From positions 1,467,501 through 1,531,500 of the forward strand of contig NZ_CP060825.1 in the NCBI RefSeq assembly GCF_014489615.1: a stretch of DNA of 64,000 nt, written 5' to 3'. The DNA is from Streptomyces genisteinicus (GTDB lineage Bacteria > Actinomycetota > Actinomycetes > Streptomycetales > Streptomycetaceae). The position numbers and the translations under genes were made by a program. Shown here in pieces: positions 48,737 through 57,463 of the stretch (the first letter of the stretch is position 1; each line of letters opens with the position of its first letter). The notes beneath the pieces were generated by a model. That model did no database searches. It saw only the letters and a list, made by a program, of their open reading frames with translations, and was not told the origin of the DNA.

Positions 48737-50335
48737 TCAGGCGAGGGTGACCAGATCCGCGTAGTCCGCGCCCCACAGGTCCTCGACGCCGTCGGGCAGC
48801 AGGATGATCCGCTCCGGTTCCAGCGCCTCCACGGCCCCCTCGTCGTGGGTGACGAGGATGACCGCGCCCTTGTAGGTGCGCAGCGCCCCGAGGATCTCCT
48901 CACGGCTCGCCGGGTCGAGGTTGTTGGTGGGCTCGTCGAGGAGCAGGACGTTCGCCGAGGAGACGACCAGGGTGGCGAGCGCCAGACGGGTCTTCTCGCC
49001 ACCGGACAGCACACCCGCGGGCTTGTCGACGTCGTCACCGGAGAACAGGAACGACCCGAGGGTCTTGCGGACCTCGACCAGGTCGAGGTCCGGCGCCGAG
49101 GAGCGCATGTTCTCCAGGACCGTGCGGTCGGGGTCCAGGGTCTCGTGCTCCTGGGCGTAGTAGCCCAGCTTGAGGCCGTGGCCGGGGGTGACCTGGCCGG
49201 TGTCGGGCTGCTCCACGCCGGCGAGCAGCCGCAGCAGGGTGGTCTTGCCCGCGCCGTTGAGGCCGAGGATGACGACCCGGGAGCCCTTGTCGATGGCCAG
49301 GTCGACGTCGGTGAAGATCTCCAGGGAGCCGTACGACTTCGACAGGCCCTCCGCCGTCAGCGGCGTCTTCCCGCAGGGCGCGGGCTCGGGGAAGCGGAGC
49401 TTGGCGACCTTGTCGGCGACCCGGACGTCGTCGAGGCCGGCCAGCAGCCGCTCGGCGCGGCGGGCCATGTTCTGCGCGGCGACGGTCTTGGTCGCCTTGG
49501 CGCGCATCTTGTCGGCCTGCGAGTTGAGGGCGGCCGCCTTCTTCTCGGCGTTCTGCCGCTCCCGCTTGCGGCGCTTCTCGTCGGCCTCGCGCTGCTGCTG
49601 GTAGAGCTTCCAGCCCATGTTGTAGACGTCGATCTGGGACCGGTTGGCGTCGAGGTAGAAAACCTTGTTGACGACGGTCTCCACGAGGTCGACGTCGTGG
49701 GAGATGACGATGAACCCGCCGCGGTAGGTCTTCAGGTAGTCCCGCAGCCAGACGATCGAGTCGGCGTCGAGGTGGTTGGTCGGCTCGTCGAGGAGCAGGG
49801 TGTCGGCGTCCGAGAACAGGATGCGGGCGAGCTCGACGCGGCGGCGCTGACCGCCGGAGAGGGTGTGCAGCGGCTGGCCGAGCACCCGGTCGGGCAGGCC
49901 CAGCGCGGCGGCGATGGTGGCGGCCTCGGCCTCGGCGGCGTACCCGCCCTTGGTGAGGAACTCGGTCTCCTGGCGCTCGTACTGGCGCAGCGCCTTGTCG
50001 CGGGTGGCCCCCTGGCCGGTGGCGATGCGCTCCTCGTTCATGCGCATCTTGCGGATGAGGGTGTCCAGGCCGCGGGCGGAGAGGATGCGGTCGCGGGCGA
50101 GCACGTCGAGGTCGCCGGTGCGGGGGTCCTGCGGGAGGTAGCCGACCTCGCCGGAGCGGGTGATGGTGCCGGCGGCGGGGATGCCCTCGCCTGCCAGGCA
50201 CTTGGTGAGGGTGGTCTTGCCCGCTCCGTTGCGGCCGACGAGGCCGATGCGGTCGCCCTTGGCGATGCGGAAGGAGGCGGATTCGATGAGGACGCGCGCG
50301 CCTGCGCGCAGCTCGATACCGGACGCGGTGATCAC
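48737..50335 (-). CDS. ABC-F family ATPase (translation factor type)
   Basis: This 532-residue protein has two ABC ATPase domains fused in tandem without membrane helices. The first carries LVGRNGAGKTT and LSGGQRRRVELARIL; the second carries LGLNGAGKTTL and LSGGEKTRLALATLVV, with Walker B LLLDEPTNHLDADS and LLLDEPTNNLDPAS. The linker between them (about 235-320) is rich in Arg/Lys/Gln coiled coil. ABC-F proteins act on ribosomes, rescuing or protecting them; some confer antibiotic resistance. GTG 50335 follows GGAG. A 7-codon ORF precedes it by 63 nt. Confidence 0.93.
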   Translation of the reverse strand: MITASGIELRAGARVLIESASFRIAKGDRIGLVGRNGAGKTTLTKCLAGEGIPAAGTITRSGEVGYLPQDPRTGDLDVLARDRILSARGLDTLIRKMRMNEERIATGQGATRDKALRQYERQETEFLTKGGYAAEAEAATIAAALGLPDRVLGQPLHTLSGGQRRRVELARILFSDADTLLLDEPTNHLDADSIVWLRDYLKTYRGGFIVISHDVDLVETVVNKVFYLDANRSQIDVYNMGWKLYQQQREADEKRRKRERQNAEKKAAALNSQADKMRAKATKTVAAQNMARRAERLLAGLDDVRVADKVAKLRFPEPAPCGKTPLTAEGLSKSYGSLEIFTDVDLAIDKGSRVVILGLNGAGKTTLLRLLAGVEQPDTGQVTPGHGLKLGYYAQEHETLDPDRTVLENMRSSAPDLDLVEVRKTLGSFLFSGDDVDKPAGVLSGGEKTRLALATLVVSSANVLLLDEPTNNLDPASREEILGALRTYKGAVILVTHDEGAVEALEPERIILLPDGVEDLWGADYADLVTLA

Positions 50336-50398
50336 GGGGGAGGACTCCAGGGCGGTGTGGACGGCGGAAGGGACGGGTGAGCGACGCTTCGACGCCGT

Positions 50399-50422
50399 CT
50401 AAGGCACGAGGAGAACTGCCAT
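50399..50422 (-). CDS. Seven-codon upstream ORF (MAVLLVP), possible leader peptide
   Basis: ATG 50422 begins a 7-codon frame ending at TAG (50399-50401), 63 nt upstream of the ABC-F start. The -10-like TAGACT ends 6 nt before its ATG, so it would be the first thing translated on a leaderless transcript. ABC-F genes in other bacteria are controlled by short leader peptides and drug-induced stalling. This resemblance is the only support for its function; the frame is short enough to occur by chance. Confidence 0.45.
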   Translation of the reverse strand: MAVLLVP

Positions 50423-50619
50423 ACGGCCAGTCTAACGGGGTCCGGCAAGTGTTTTTCCGGGGTCCGGCGCACCGTGACCGGCGCCACGTCGCACACGGCG
50501 GCCCCTCCGTGCGCCCCCGCAGACCGGCATGAAACCTCCCGGACAGGGCGAAACACGGTGTACGGCCCCATACTCGCCGGGAGTGGCGGGCGGCCGCCGC
50601 CGAGGAGCGGAGGTCGCCC

Positions 50620-51510
50620 GTGCAGTTCGACGACGACGCGGGTCTGGACACCTCCGAGGTCCGCGATGCGCGCTCCGGCCGCGTCCCCGGCGGCCGGGCC
50701 ACGATCGGCGGCGGCATCGCCGGGCTGGTCGCGCTGGTCCTCGGTCTCTTCTTCGGGGTGGGCCCCGAGCAGCTGGGGCTGTCCTCCGGCGACGAGGACC
50801 CCGCGGTGGCGGCGTCCTCGCAGGCGGAGGTGGCGAGCGCCTGCCGGCGGGGCTCGGACGCCGCCACGCGCGAGGACTGCCGGATCGTGGCGGTCGTCAA
50901 CAGCGTGCAGGACTACTGGCGCGCCGAGTTCCAGCGGCGCCAGGGCCGGTACACGGACGCACGGACCGTGCTGTTCACCGGCCGGGTCGGCACCGCCTGC
51001 GGCGCCGCGACCTCGGCGGTGGGGCCGTTCTACTGCCCCGCCGACCGGCAGGTCTACCTGGACCTCGGATTCTTCGGCGAGCTGCGCGACCGGTTCGGCG
51101 CCCGGGGCGGCCCGTTCGCGCAGGCGTACGTCGTCGCCCACGAGTACGGCCACCACGTGCAGAACCTGACCGGCGTCCTCGGCCGGGCGCAGGACGGCGG
51201 GACGGGCGCCGGGTCCGCCGCGGTCCGGGTGGAGCTCCAGGCGGACTGCTACGCCGGGGTGTGGGCGCACCACGCGACGACGACACCCGACGAGGACACG
51301 GGACGCCCGCTGCTGACCGAGCTCACCGAGGAGGACGTCCTGGACGGCCTCGACGCGGCAGCAGCCGTGGGCGACGACCGGATCCAGCAGCGGTACCAGG
51401 GCCGGGTCACGCCCCACACCTGGACCCACGGATCGGCGGAGCAGCGGCAGGCGTGGTTCCGGCAGGGGCTGCGCACCGGCGACACGGCCCGCTGCGACAC
51501 GTTCCGCTGA
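50620..51510 (+). CDS. Neutral zinc metallopeptidase
   Basis: This 296-residue membrane-anchored metalloprotease has a Gly/Arg-rich N-terminus and one membrane helix (about 30-50; [18 protein letters not shown]). The extracellular catalytic domain carries the zinc motif HEYGHH (in [13 protein letters not shown]) and downstream [14 protein letters not shown]. Paired cysteines occur in SACRRG, DCRIV, TACGAA and FYCPADR. The family (DUF2342/neutral zinc metallopeptidase) is poorly characterised in actinobacteria. GTG 50620 follows GGAGG. It is divergent from the ABC-F gene. Confidence 0.93.
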   Translation: MQFDDDAGLDTSEVRDARSGRVPGGRATIGGGIAGLVALVLGLFFGVGPEQLGLSSGDEDPAVAASSQAEVASACRRGSDAATREDCRIVAVVNSVQDYWRAEFQRRQGRYTDARTVLFTGRVGTACGAATSAVGPFYCPADRQVYLDLGFFGELRDRFGARGGPFAQAYVVAHEYGHHVQNLTGVLGRAQDGGTGAGSAAVRVELQADCYAGVWAHHATTTPDEDTGRPLLTELTEEDVLDGLDAAAAVGDDRIQQRYQGRVTPHTWTHGSAEQRQAWFRQGLRTGDTARCDTFR

Positions 51511-51588
51511 GCCCGCGGGTCCCGCGCCGGGCTGCCAGACTGGGAGCCGGATCACCTCCGGCAGTCGAGCGGGCGAGGAGCGCGCACC

Positions 51589-51996
51589 ATGCCTCAGTCA
51601 CCGGGCATCTGCCCCACCCTGGTCTACGCGGACGCCCCGGCCGCTGTCCGCCAGCTCACCGAGGCCTTCGGCTTCACCGTCCACGCGCTGTACGAGAACG
51701 AGGACGGCTCGGTCGCCCACGCGGAGCTCGTCCACGGGAACGGCATGGTGATGCTGGGCAGCAGGGGCACCGGGAGCGAGTTCGACGCGCTGATGCGGGG
51801 CGCCGGTCCGGCCGGGGTCTTCGTCCACGTCGACGACGTGGACGCGCACCACGCGCGGGCCGCCGCGCACGGGGCCGAGATCGTGATGGAGCCGGCCGAC
51901 CAGGAGTACGGCGCCCGCGACTACATGGCGCGCGACCTGGAGGGCAACATCTGGAGCTTCGGCACCTACGCGCCGGGGGCGGCCGGGGCCTCGTAG
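51589..51996 (+). CDS. VOC-family (glyoxalase-like) protein
   Basis: This 135-residue protein of the vicinal-oxygen-chelate fold has two betaalphabetabetabeta modules: PTLVYADAPAAVRQLTEAFGF with HAELVHGNGMVMLGS, and FVHVDDVDAHHARAAAHGAEIVMEPADQEYGARDYMARDLEGNIWSF. It resembles PhnB-type or bleomycin-resistance-type members. The metal ligands cannot be fixed from sequence. ATG 51589 follows GGCGAGGAG. Convergent with the next gene. Confidence 0.9.
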   Translation: MPQSPGICPTLVYADAPAAVRQLTEAFGFTVHALYENEDGSVAHAELVHGNGMVMLGSRGTGSEFDALMRGAGPAGVFVHVDDVDAHHARAAAHGAEIVMEPADQEYGARDYMARDLEGNIWSFGTYAPGAAGAS

Positions 51997-52024
51997 CCCC
52001 GGGCCGCCCCTTCGCGTGCGGAGG

Positions 52025-53458
52025 TCAGACGCCGCCGGTGTGCACCTGGAAGGCCGCGCGTCGCACCGCCTTCGCGAGCGCCGGGTCCGGGTGGGCGGCG
52101 GCGAGCGCGACGAGGACCTGGACCGTACGGGGGTGCCCGCCGGCCCGGACCTCCTCGATCAGCGCGGGGACCGTGCCCTGCACCGCGGAGTCCAGGTGGC
52201 GCAGCAGCAGCTGCGGTTCGCCGTGGTCGGCGACGGCGGCCGCGGTGTCGACCCAGAGCCAGGTCGCCTCCTCGCGGGTGAGCACGTCGGCGGCGTCCTC
52301 CGGGTCGGCGCCGTCGTACTCGGCGAGCCAGAGCAGGGCGTAGGGGCGCAGGGACGGTTCCGAGGCGGCCGCCCGGACCTCGCCCTCGGCGGGGGCCCCG
52401 ACGACGCGCAGCGCCTCGAAGGCCAGGCCGCGCAGCAGGGCGTCCTCGCCGCGGGCGACGCCGAGCAGCTCGCCGACCGCGCCGGCCACGGTGCGGGCCG
52501 CGATCCACGCCCGGTACTCCGCGCGGGCGGGCCCCGGCGTGAGGCGGGCGCAGCCGCGCAGCATGTCCTCGGCGGACTGCTCGATGTTGCCGGCCGGGCT
52601 CTGCGCCGCGACGCAGATCTGCTCCAGCTTGACCCACACCGCCCAGTTGCCCAGCGGGGTGAGCGTGGCCTGGCTCCGGTCCAGGGTCAGCGCGCCGACG
52701 GACGCGAGCCCTTCGAGGGCCCAGTCGAGGAGCACCGACACGGGGACCTCGTCCGCCGGGGGCCGGGGGGCCTCGGCGTCCTGGGCCGAGGGGACCTCGC
52801 AGCGTTCCTCGCGGAGCTCGGCCACGCGCTGCTGGAGCAGGTCGAGGAGGGTGTCCGTCGGTACCGGGCCGGCCGAGAGCTGCAGCAGGGAGAGCACCTG
52901 CGGCACGGCCTCGACCACCTCGGCCAGGGCGGTGGGGGCCACGTCCGCGGGGGCGGGGTGGGCCAGCGACCAGGCGTCGAAGAGGGCCACCCAGCCGCGC
53001 AGCACCGCCATGTCGTCGCGGTCCCAGGCGTGCAGACGCCAGCCGGGGCGGGCGGCGTCGCCGTGCATCTCGATGAGGCCGGCCAGCCGGGCCCGGTCCC
53101 AGCCCGCGCGGACCTCTTCGGGGTTCAGGTCCAGCGCGGCGGCCGCGCGCTGCCGCGCCCCGGGGACCGAACGGGCGGCCGCGGGGCCGCGTTCGACGGC
53201 GGCCCAGCGCGCGATGCGCACGGCGTCGGCGAGGACCGAGCGGGCCTGGCGGGCCAGCTCGGCGGGGGCGGGCGTGCCCTCCGGCGGGCGGGTCGCCGGG
53301 CGGGTACGCCGGGTCGTCACGGCCCGTCGCGCACTGGCCATGGGACGCGGGCGGACGAGACGGAGTCTGGAGTTGCGCGCCAATTGCTCATCAGGCTTTC
53401 GGGACGTCACAGGAGCAGTGTTCCCGCTGACGGCCCGAAAGCCCAAACGGAGGGTCAC
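52025..53458 (-). CDS. Conserved hypothetical protein, 477 residues
   Basis: This is a large soluble protein of unknown family, all-alpha by appearance. A basic N-terminus (1-60, Arg/Thr-rich, disordered) is followed by helical repeats with Trp/Leu patterns (VRAGWDRARLAGLIEMHGDA, GWVALFDAWSLAHP, LLDWALEGLASVGALTLD). The C-terminal half reads like HEAT or ARM-type helices (LRGLAFEALRVVG, DVLTREEATWLWVDTAAAVADHGEPQLLLRHLDS). A winged-helix in the first third is possible. GTG 53458, GTG 53410 and ATG 53341 are all possible starts. I cannot assign a function; it lies between the VOC and hydrolase genes. Confidence 0.78.
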   Translation of the reverse strand: MTLRLGFRAVSGNTAPVTSRKPDEQLARNSRLRLVRPRPMASARRAVTTRRTRPATRPPEGTPAPAELARQARSVLADAVRIARWAAVERGPAAARSVPGARQRAAAALDLNPEEVRAGWDRARLAGLIEMHGDAARPGWRLHAWDRDDMAVLRGWVALFDAWSLAHPAPADVAPTALAEVVEAVPQVLSLLQLSAGPVPTDTLLDLLQQRVAELREERCEVPSAQDAEAPRPPADEVPVSVLLDWALEGLASVGALTLDRSQATLTPLGNWAVWVKLEQICVAAQSPAGNIEQSAEDMLRGCARLTPGPARAEYRAWIAARTVAGAVGELLGVARGEDALLRGLAFEALRVVGAPAEGEVRAAASEPSLRPYALLWLAEYDGADPEDAADVLTREEATWLWVDTAAAVADHGEPQLLLRHLDSAVQGTVPALIEEVRAGGHPRTVQVLVALAAAHPDPALAKAVRRAAFQVHTGGV

Positions 53459-53497
53459 GGAAGGGTCTCCGGGGCCCGTCCCGCAGCCGCCCGGGCG

Positions 53498-54625
53498 CTA
53501 CGCGAGGGGGGTGAGGAAGCGCCTCAGGACCTCTTCGTACCGGGTGGGGTCGGCGTTCCACATGGCGCCGTGCGGGGCCCGGTCGACGGTGTGGAGGGTG
53601 ACGAGGTCCGGCCGCTCGCCGGCCAGGCGGCGGGAGCCCTGCCAGGGGGCGAGGGTGTCGTCGGGGCCGTGGAAGATCAGCGTCGGGACCCGCACGGCCC
53701 AGGGCTCCGCCGCCCCGGAGAGCCGGCCGGCGTGCGGACCGGTCCGGCCGAGCGCGGCGCGGACGGCGAGGGGGCGCAGCGGGGCGGGGGTGCCGCGGGC
53801 CGCCACCAGGGCCCGCAGGGTGACCTCCCAGTCCAGCACGGGCGAGTCCAGGACCAGGCCGGCGATCCGGTCGCGCAGCCCCGACCCCGCCGCGGCGCGC
53901 AGCGCCATGGCGGCGCCGGTGGACCAGCCGTGGACCACGACGCGCTCGGCGCCGTGCCGCACGGCGTGGCGGACCGCCGCGTCGAGGTCGCGCCATTCGG
54001 AGTCGCCGAGGTGGCTGAGACCGTCCGGGGACCGGGGGGCTCCGGCGTCGCCGCGGTAGGCGAGGTTCAGCACCGGGAACCGCTGCTCCCGCAGGAATCC
54101 CAGCAGGTTCAGGGGGTGCTCCCGGGTGGTGCCGATCCCGTGCACGGTGATCACCCAGGTGCTCCGGGCGCCGGGGACGAACCACGCGGGGAGGCCGCCG
54201 AGCTCTCCGGGGACGACGACGTCGGAGAAGGGGACGCCCAGCGCGGTGGCCGGGTCGCCCTCGTGCAGCTGGGGGGTGAAGCGGACGCGGGCGCCGGGGG
54301 CGAGCCCGCCGTCGGCCACGCGGTCGAGCCGCCGCACCACCGTGTCGGCCGAGGCCGCCGCCCCGCCGAGCACCGGTCCGACGACGGCGTGGACCCCGGA
54401 ACCGGTGAGGCCGTAGGTCCCCGGGCGGAGGGAGGCGAGGCTGCGGGTGAGGGTGACCCGCCCGGCGCCTGCGCCGTGCACGGTCAGCCGCGGATCACCG
54501 GGCAGGGCCCTCGGGGCGGGCGCTCTGAGCGCGGCACTGCTGGCGTGGCGTCCGGCGGCGACCGTGGCCGCGCCGACGCCGATCAGGGTGGTGACGGCCG
54601 CTGCCGTCGCTGTAGCCGGGCGCAC
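53498..54625 (-). CDS. Alpha/beta-hydrolase fold protein, signal-anchored
   Basis: This 375-residue protein has an N-terminal hydrophobic segment (ATAAAVTTLIGVGAATVAAG) and an alpha/beta-hydrolase domain with the nucleophile elbow GWSTGAAM, oxyanion strand VITVHGIGTT, the Asp in GPDDTLAPW and a His in DRAPHGAMW. The Ser-Asp-His triad is therefore complete. It may be exported to the membrane as an esterase or lipase-like enzyme. The GTG start at 54625 has GACACT (minus strand 54632-54637) 6 nt upstream; leaderless-like. Confidence 0.88.
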   Translation of the reverse strand: MRPATATAAAVTTLIGVGAATVAAGRHASSAALRAPAPRALPGDPRLTVHGAGAGRVTLTRSLASLRPGTYGLTGSGVHAVVGPVLGGAAASADTVVRRLDRVADGGLAPGARVRFTPQLHEGDPATALGVPFSDVVVPGELGGLPAWFVPGARSTWVITVHGIGTTREHPLNLLGFLREQRFPVLNLAYRGDAGAPRSPDGLSHLGDSEWRDLDAAVRHAVRHGAERVVVHGWSTGAAMALRAAAGSGLRDRIAGLVLDSPVLDWEVTLRALVAARGTPAPLRPLAVRAALGRTGPHAGRLSGAAEPWAVRVPTLIFHGPDDTLAPWQGSRRLAGERPDLVTLHTVDRAPHGAMWNADPTRYEEVLRRFLTPLA

Positions 54626-54631
54626 CGCTCC

Positions 54632-54637
54632 AGTGTC
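54632..54637 (-). promoter_or_regulatory. Probable -10 of a leaderless hydrolase promoter
   Basis: GACACT on the minus strand ends 6 nt before GTG 54625. Confidence 0.4.
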
Positions 54638-54695
54638 GGCACAGTGGCCGGCGACTGCCAGTGGACGGCCGCCGGCCGGTTCCGGCCCCGGGAGG

Positions 54696-55361
54696 TCAGG
54701 CGGGCTGTCCGTAGCCGCGCAGCCGGGAGGCGGCGTCGGCCAGCTGGGCCTCGGAGAGCAGTGCGGGGCTGCGGCCGGGGACCGAGGAGGCGGTGAGCCA
54801 CAGGCGGCACATCCATTCCAGCTGCGCCGTGCGGTCGTACGCCTGGTCGAGGGTGTCGCCGTACGCCACGGTGCCGTGGTTGGCCAGCAGGCAGGCCGTG
54901 CGCTCGCGCAGGGCCGCCAGCATGTTCCGGGCGAGTTCCCCGGTGCCGTAGGGGGCGTAGGGGGCGACCCGGACCGGGCCGCCGAGGGCGGCGGTCATGT
55001 AGTGGACCGGAGGGAGTTCGGGGACCAGGACGGAGACGGCGGTGGCGTGCACCGCGTGGGTGTGGACCACGGCCCGGGCGCCGGTCTCCCGGTGCAGCGC
55101 GAGATGGAGGGGGAGCTCGCTGGTCGGCGCCGCGGTGCCGATGACGCGGTTGCCGTCGAGGTCGACCCCGAGGACATCGCCGGGGCCGAGCCGGTCGTAG
55201 GGGACACCGCTGGGGGTGACGAGGACGACATCGCCGTCCACTCGTACGGAGACATTGCCGGAGGTGCCGACGACGAGTCCTTCGGCGGCCGTCCGCCGGG
55301 CCGTCGCCACCAGGTCCCGCCACGCCTGTTCGATCGTGCCGCCGTGCGCCTGTGAGGTCAT
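54696..55361 (-). CDS. Class II aldolase/adducin-family protein
   Basis: This 221-residue zinc aldolase-fold protein resembles L-fuculose-1-phosphate aldolase. Visible motifs are the N-terminal GTSGNVSVR, LVTPSGVPY, the metal-binding THAVHATAVSVL and the third His in ANHGTVAYGDTLDQAY. Zinc is held by three His. ATG 55361 has CAGGAT (minus strand 55368-55373) 6 nt upstream, again leaderless-like. The sugar phosphate substrate is unknown. Confidence 0.9.
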   Translation of the reverse strand: MTSQAHGGTIEQAWRDLVATARRTAAEGLVVGTSGNVSVRVDGDVVLVTPSGVPYDRLGPGDVLGVDLDGNRVIGTAAPTSELPLHLALHRETGARAVVHTHAVHATAVSVLVPELPPVHYMTAALGGPVRVAPYAPYGTGELARNMLAALRERTACLLANHGTVAYGDTLDQAYDRTAQLEWMCRLWLTASSVPGRSPALLSEAQLADAASRLRGYGQPA

Positions 55362-55367
55362 GGGCCG

Positions 55368-55373
55368 ATCCTG
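55368..55373 (-). promoter_or_regulatory. Possible -10 of a leaderless aldolase promoter
   Basis: CAGGAT on the minus strand ends 6 nt before ATG 55361 and no Shine-Dalgarno is visible. Confidence 0.35.
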
Positions 55374-55535
55374 TCAGGCCGTGCCCCGCCCGCGCCGGGG
55401 GCCGGTGCCACGGGGGCCGGGCGGGGCGGGCGCAACGGAGGGTGTTCGAGTGAACGCCCCGCGCGGTCGGCGGCGGCCCGGAACGTCAAACGGAACCTCT
55501 TGACGCCACTTGCGGACACCACAGCGCCCGACCCA

Positions 55536-55557
55536 GTTCATCTTCCGTTCACCCAGG
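55536..55557 (+). promoter_or_regulatory. PHO-box-like pair of direct repeats upstream of pit
   Basis: GTTCATCTTCC (55536-55546) and GTTCACCCAGG (55547-55557) are tandem 11-bp units that match the Streptomyces PhoP direct-repeat consensus. They lie 48 bp upstream of the phosphate transporter start, so PhoR-PhoP control is expected. Confidence 0.75.
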
Positions 55558-55604
55558 TTGCCTACGGTCCACACGTCAATGACGTCAAACGATTGCCTGG
55601 GTAA

Positions 55605-56846
55605 ATGGAACACATCACCTTGCTGCTCGCGATTGTGATCGTGACAGCTCTCGTGTTCGATTTCACGAACGGTTTCCACGACACCGCCAACGCGATGGCG
55701 ACGACCATCTCGACCGGCGCGATGAAGCCCAAGACCGCGGTGGCCATGTCCGCCGTTCTGAACCTCGTCGGCGCGTTCCTGTCCGTGGAGGTCGCGAAGA
55801 CGATCTCCAGTGGCCTGGTCGACGAATCAGGCATCTCACCTGAAGTCATCTTCGCGGCGCTCGTCGGCGCCATCCTCTGGAATCTGCTGACCTGGCTGGT
55901 CGGCCTGCCGTCCAGCTCCTCGCACGCGCTCATGGGCGGCCTCATCGGCGCCACCGTCGCCTCCGTCGGCTTCTCCGGCGTCAACGGCGGCGTCGTCGTG
56001 ACGAAGGTCCTGATCCCCGCGATCGCCGCCCCGCTCGTCGCCGGCATCGGCGCCATGCTGGCGGCCCGGCTGACGTACAGGCTCGGCAGGAAGACCGACG
56101 ACAAGGCCACGGCCAAGGGCTACCGCGCCGGCCAGATCGCCTCGGCGGGCCTGGTCTCGCTGGCGCACGGCACCAACGACGCGCAGAAGACGATGGGCAT
56201 CATCACCCTCGCCCTGGTCGCCGGCAACGTGCTCGCCCCCGGTTCGAACCCCCCGATGTGGGTCATCGTCTCCGCCGGTGTCGCCATCGCGCTCGGCACC
56301 TACCTCGGCGGCTGGCGCATCATCCGCACCATGGGCAAGGGCCTCACCGACCTCCAGCCGCAGCAGGGCTTCGCCGCCCAGACCAGCGCCGCGAGCGTCA
56401 TCCTCGCCTCTTCCAACCTCGGCTTCTCCCTGTCGACGACCCACTCCTGCTCCGGTGCCGTGATGGGCGCGGGCCTCGGCCGCAAGGGCGGTGTGGTCCG
56501 CTGGTCCACGGCGACCCGGATGTTCGTCGCCTGGGGCCTGACGCTGCCGGCGGCCGGTCTGGTCGCCGCGGCCTCGGAGTTCGTCACCAAGCAGGGCGAC
56601 TGGGGCGTCGCCGTCGTCGCCGTCTTCCTCGTGGCGTCCTGCCTCGCCATCTGGCTCGTCTCCCGCCGCCAGGTCGTCGACCACACCAACGTCAACGACG
56701 TCGAGGCGGACGAGGAGCCGGCCGGAGTCGTCACCACCGCCATGGCGGCCGTCGCCCCGCCGCCCGCCGGCGAGTTCAAGACCACCATCCCGGCCCCGGC
56801 CTCCGATTCGGCCGAGACCGAGCCGGCCCGCCCGGCCAGGGTTTAA
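55605..56846 (+). CDS. Low-affinity inorganic phosphate transporter, Pit family
   Basis: This 413-residue Pit permease has about 10 membrane helices and two Pit signature segments (FDFTNGFHDTANAMATTI near the N-terminus, LAHGTNDAQKTMGII in the second half). The cytosolic C-terminal tail (VDHTNVNDVEADEEP) is followed by a Pro/Ala tail. It exchanges phosphate with a proton or metal-phosphate complex. The gene resembles pitH2 of S. coelicolor, known to be under PhoP control; a PHO-box pair stands in the promoter. A small membrane gene lies 12 bp downstream. Confidence 0.95.
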   Translation: MEHITLLLAIVIVTALVFDFTNGFHDTANAMATTISTGAMKPKTAVAMSAVLNLVGAFLSVEVAKTISSGLVDESGISPEVIFAALVGAILWNLLTWLVGLPSSSSHALMGGLIGATVASVGFSGVNGGVVVTKVLIPAIAAPLVAGIGAMLAARLTYRLGRKTDDKATAKGYRAGQIASAGLVSLAHGTNDAQKTMGIITLALVAGNVLAPGSNPPMWVIVSAGVAIALGTYLGGWRIIRTMGKGLTDLQPQQGFAAQTSAASVILASSNLGFSLSTTHSCSGAVMGAGLGRKGGVVRWSTATRMFVAWGLTLPAAGLVAAASEFVTKQGDWGVAVVAVFLVASCLAIWLVSRRQVVDHTNVNDVEADEEPAGVVTTAMAAVAPPPAGEFKTTIPAPASDSAETEPARPARV

Positions 56847-56858
56847 GGAAGCATCAGC

Positions 56859-57071
56859 ATGAAGATCGACTGGGTAGCCCTCGGCTCCGTGTTCGGCGTG
56901 AGCCTCGTCGCCACCATCGCCCTGGTGGGCCTCTTCACCCTGGGCATCATCGGCCTCGGCCGGCAGGAGTCGTCCGGCGGCTCCGCGGCCCTGGCGCGTA
57001 CCGGCGCCTACGCCTGCTTCGCCCTGTGCGCGGCGGCCGTCGCGTTCGGCATCTACCTGGTCGTCGTCTGA
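56859..57071 (+). CDS. Small membrane protein in the pit operon
   Basis: This 70-residue protein has two hydrophobic segments (LGSVFGVSLVATIALVGLFTL and ACFALCAAAVAFGIYLVVV) and a glycine/serine-rich loop. Homologues regularly follow the pit gene in Streptomyces, so it is probably an accessory or regulatory subunit; its activity is unknown. ATG 56859 has AAGGAA about 9 nt upstream. Confidence 0.82.
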   Translation: MKIDWVALGSVFGVSLVATIALVGLFTLGIIGLGRQESSGGSAALARTGAYACFALCAAAVAFGIYLVVV

Positions 57072-57110
57072 CGGCCACCCCTCCGGCCGCCCCGCGGCCC
57101 GGAACACGTC

Positions 57111-57161
57111 CGCGAGCCGGGCGTGACGGCACCCCCGCGGTGCGGTCGCGCCCGGCTCGCG
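57111..57161 (+). terminator. Hairpin terminator after the pit operon
   Basis: A 13-bp stem (57111-57123 with 57149-57161, arm CGCGAGCCGGGCG) with an internal smaller hairpin lies 40 bp after the small membrane gene stop. Confidence 0.65.
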
Positions 57162-57235
57162 CGCTGTGCGCGGTACGGGCCGCGGTGTGGGCCTCGGCAC
57201 ACTGTCCCGCCGCAGGTCAAGGGTGAGTTGACGGG

Positions 57236-57372
57236 CGTTCGCGGGCGTGGTGGACTGCCGGGGCCAATACGGCGGCAGCAGAGGAAGTCCGGTGCGAATC
57301 CGGCGCGGTCCCGCCACTGTCACCCGGGGACCCCCGGGGAGCCAGGAACTCTCACCGCCGGTCACGTCGAAC
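57236..57372 (+). ncRNA. Cobalamin (adenosylcobalamin) riboswitch
   Basis: The leader of the cobalamin operon has the class hallmarks: AGGAAGTCCGGTGCGAATCC with the conserved GCGCGGTCCCGCCACTGT B12 box and a downstream GAGCCAGGAACTC. It lies 92-228 bp upstream of cobD. High adenosylcobalamin should reduce translation or transcription of the operon. The boundaries are estimated by eye. Confidence 0.93.
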
Positions 57373-57463
57373 CAGGGCGCGGACCCTGAGTGAGGACTCG
57401 TCGTCATGCCCGGCTGCGGTTCGCCCCTGCCCGTCCGACGCCACCCCCGGGGCCGCTGACCCC

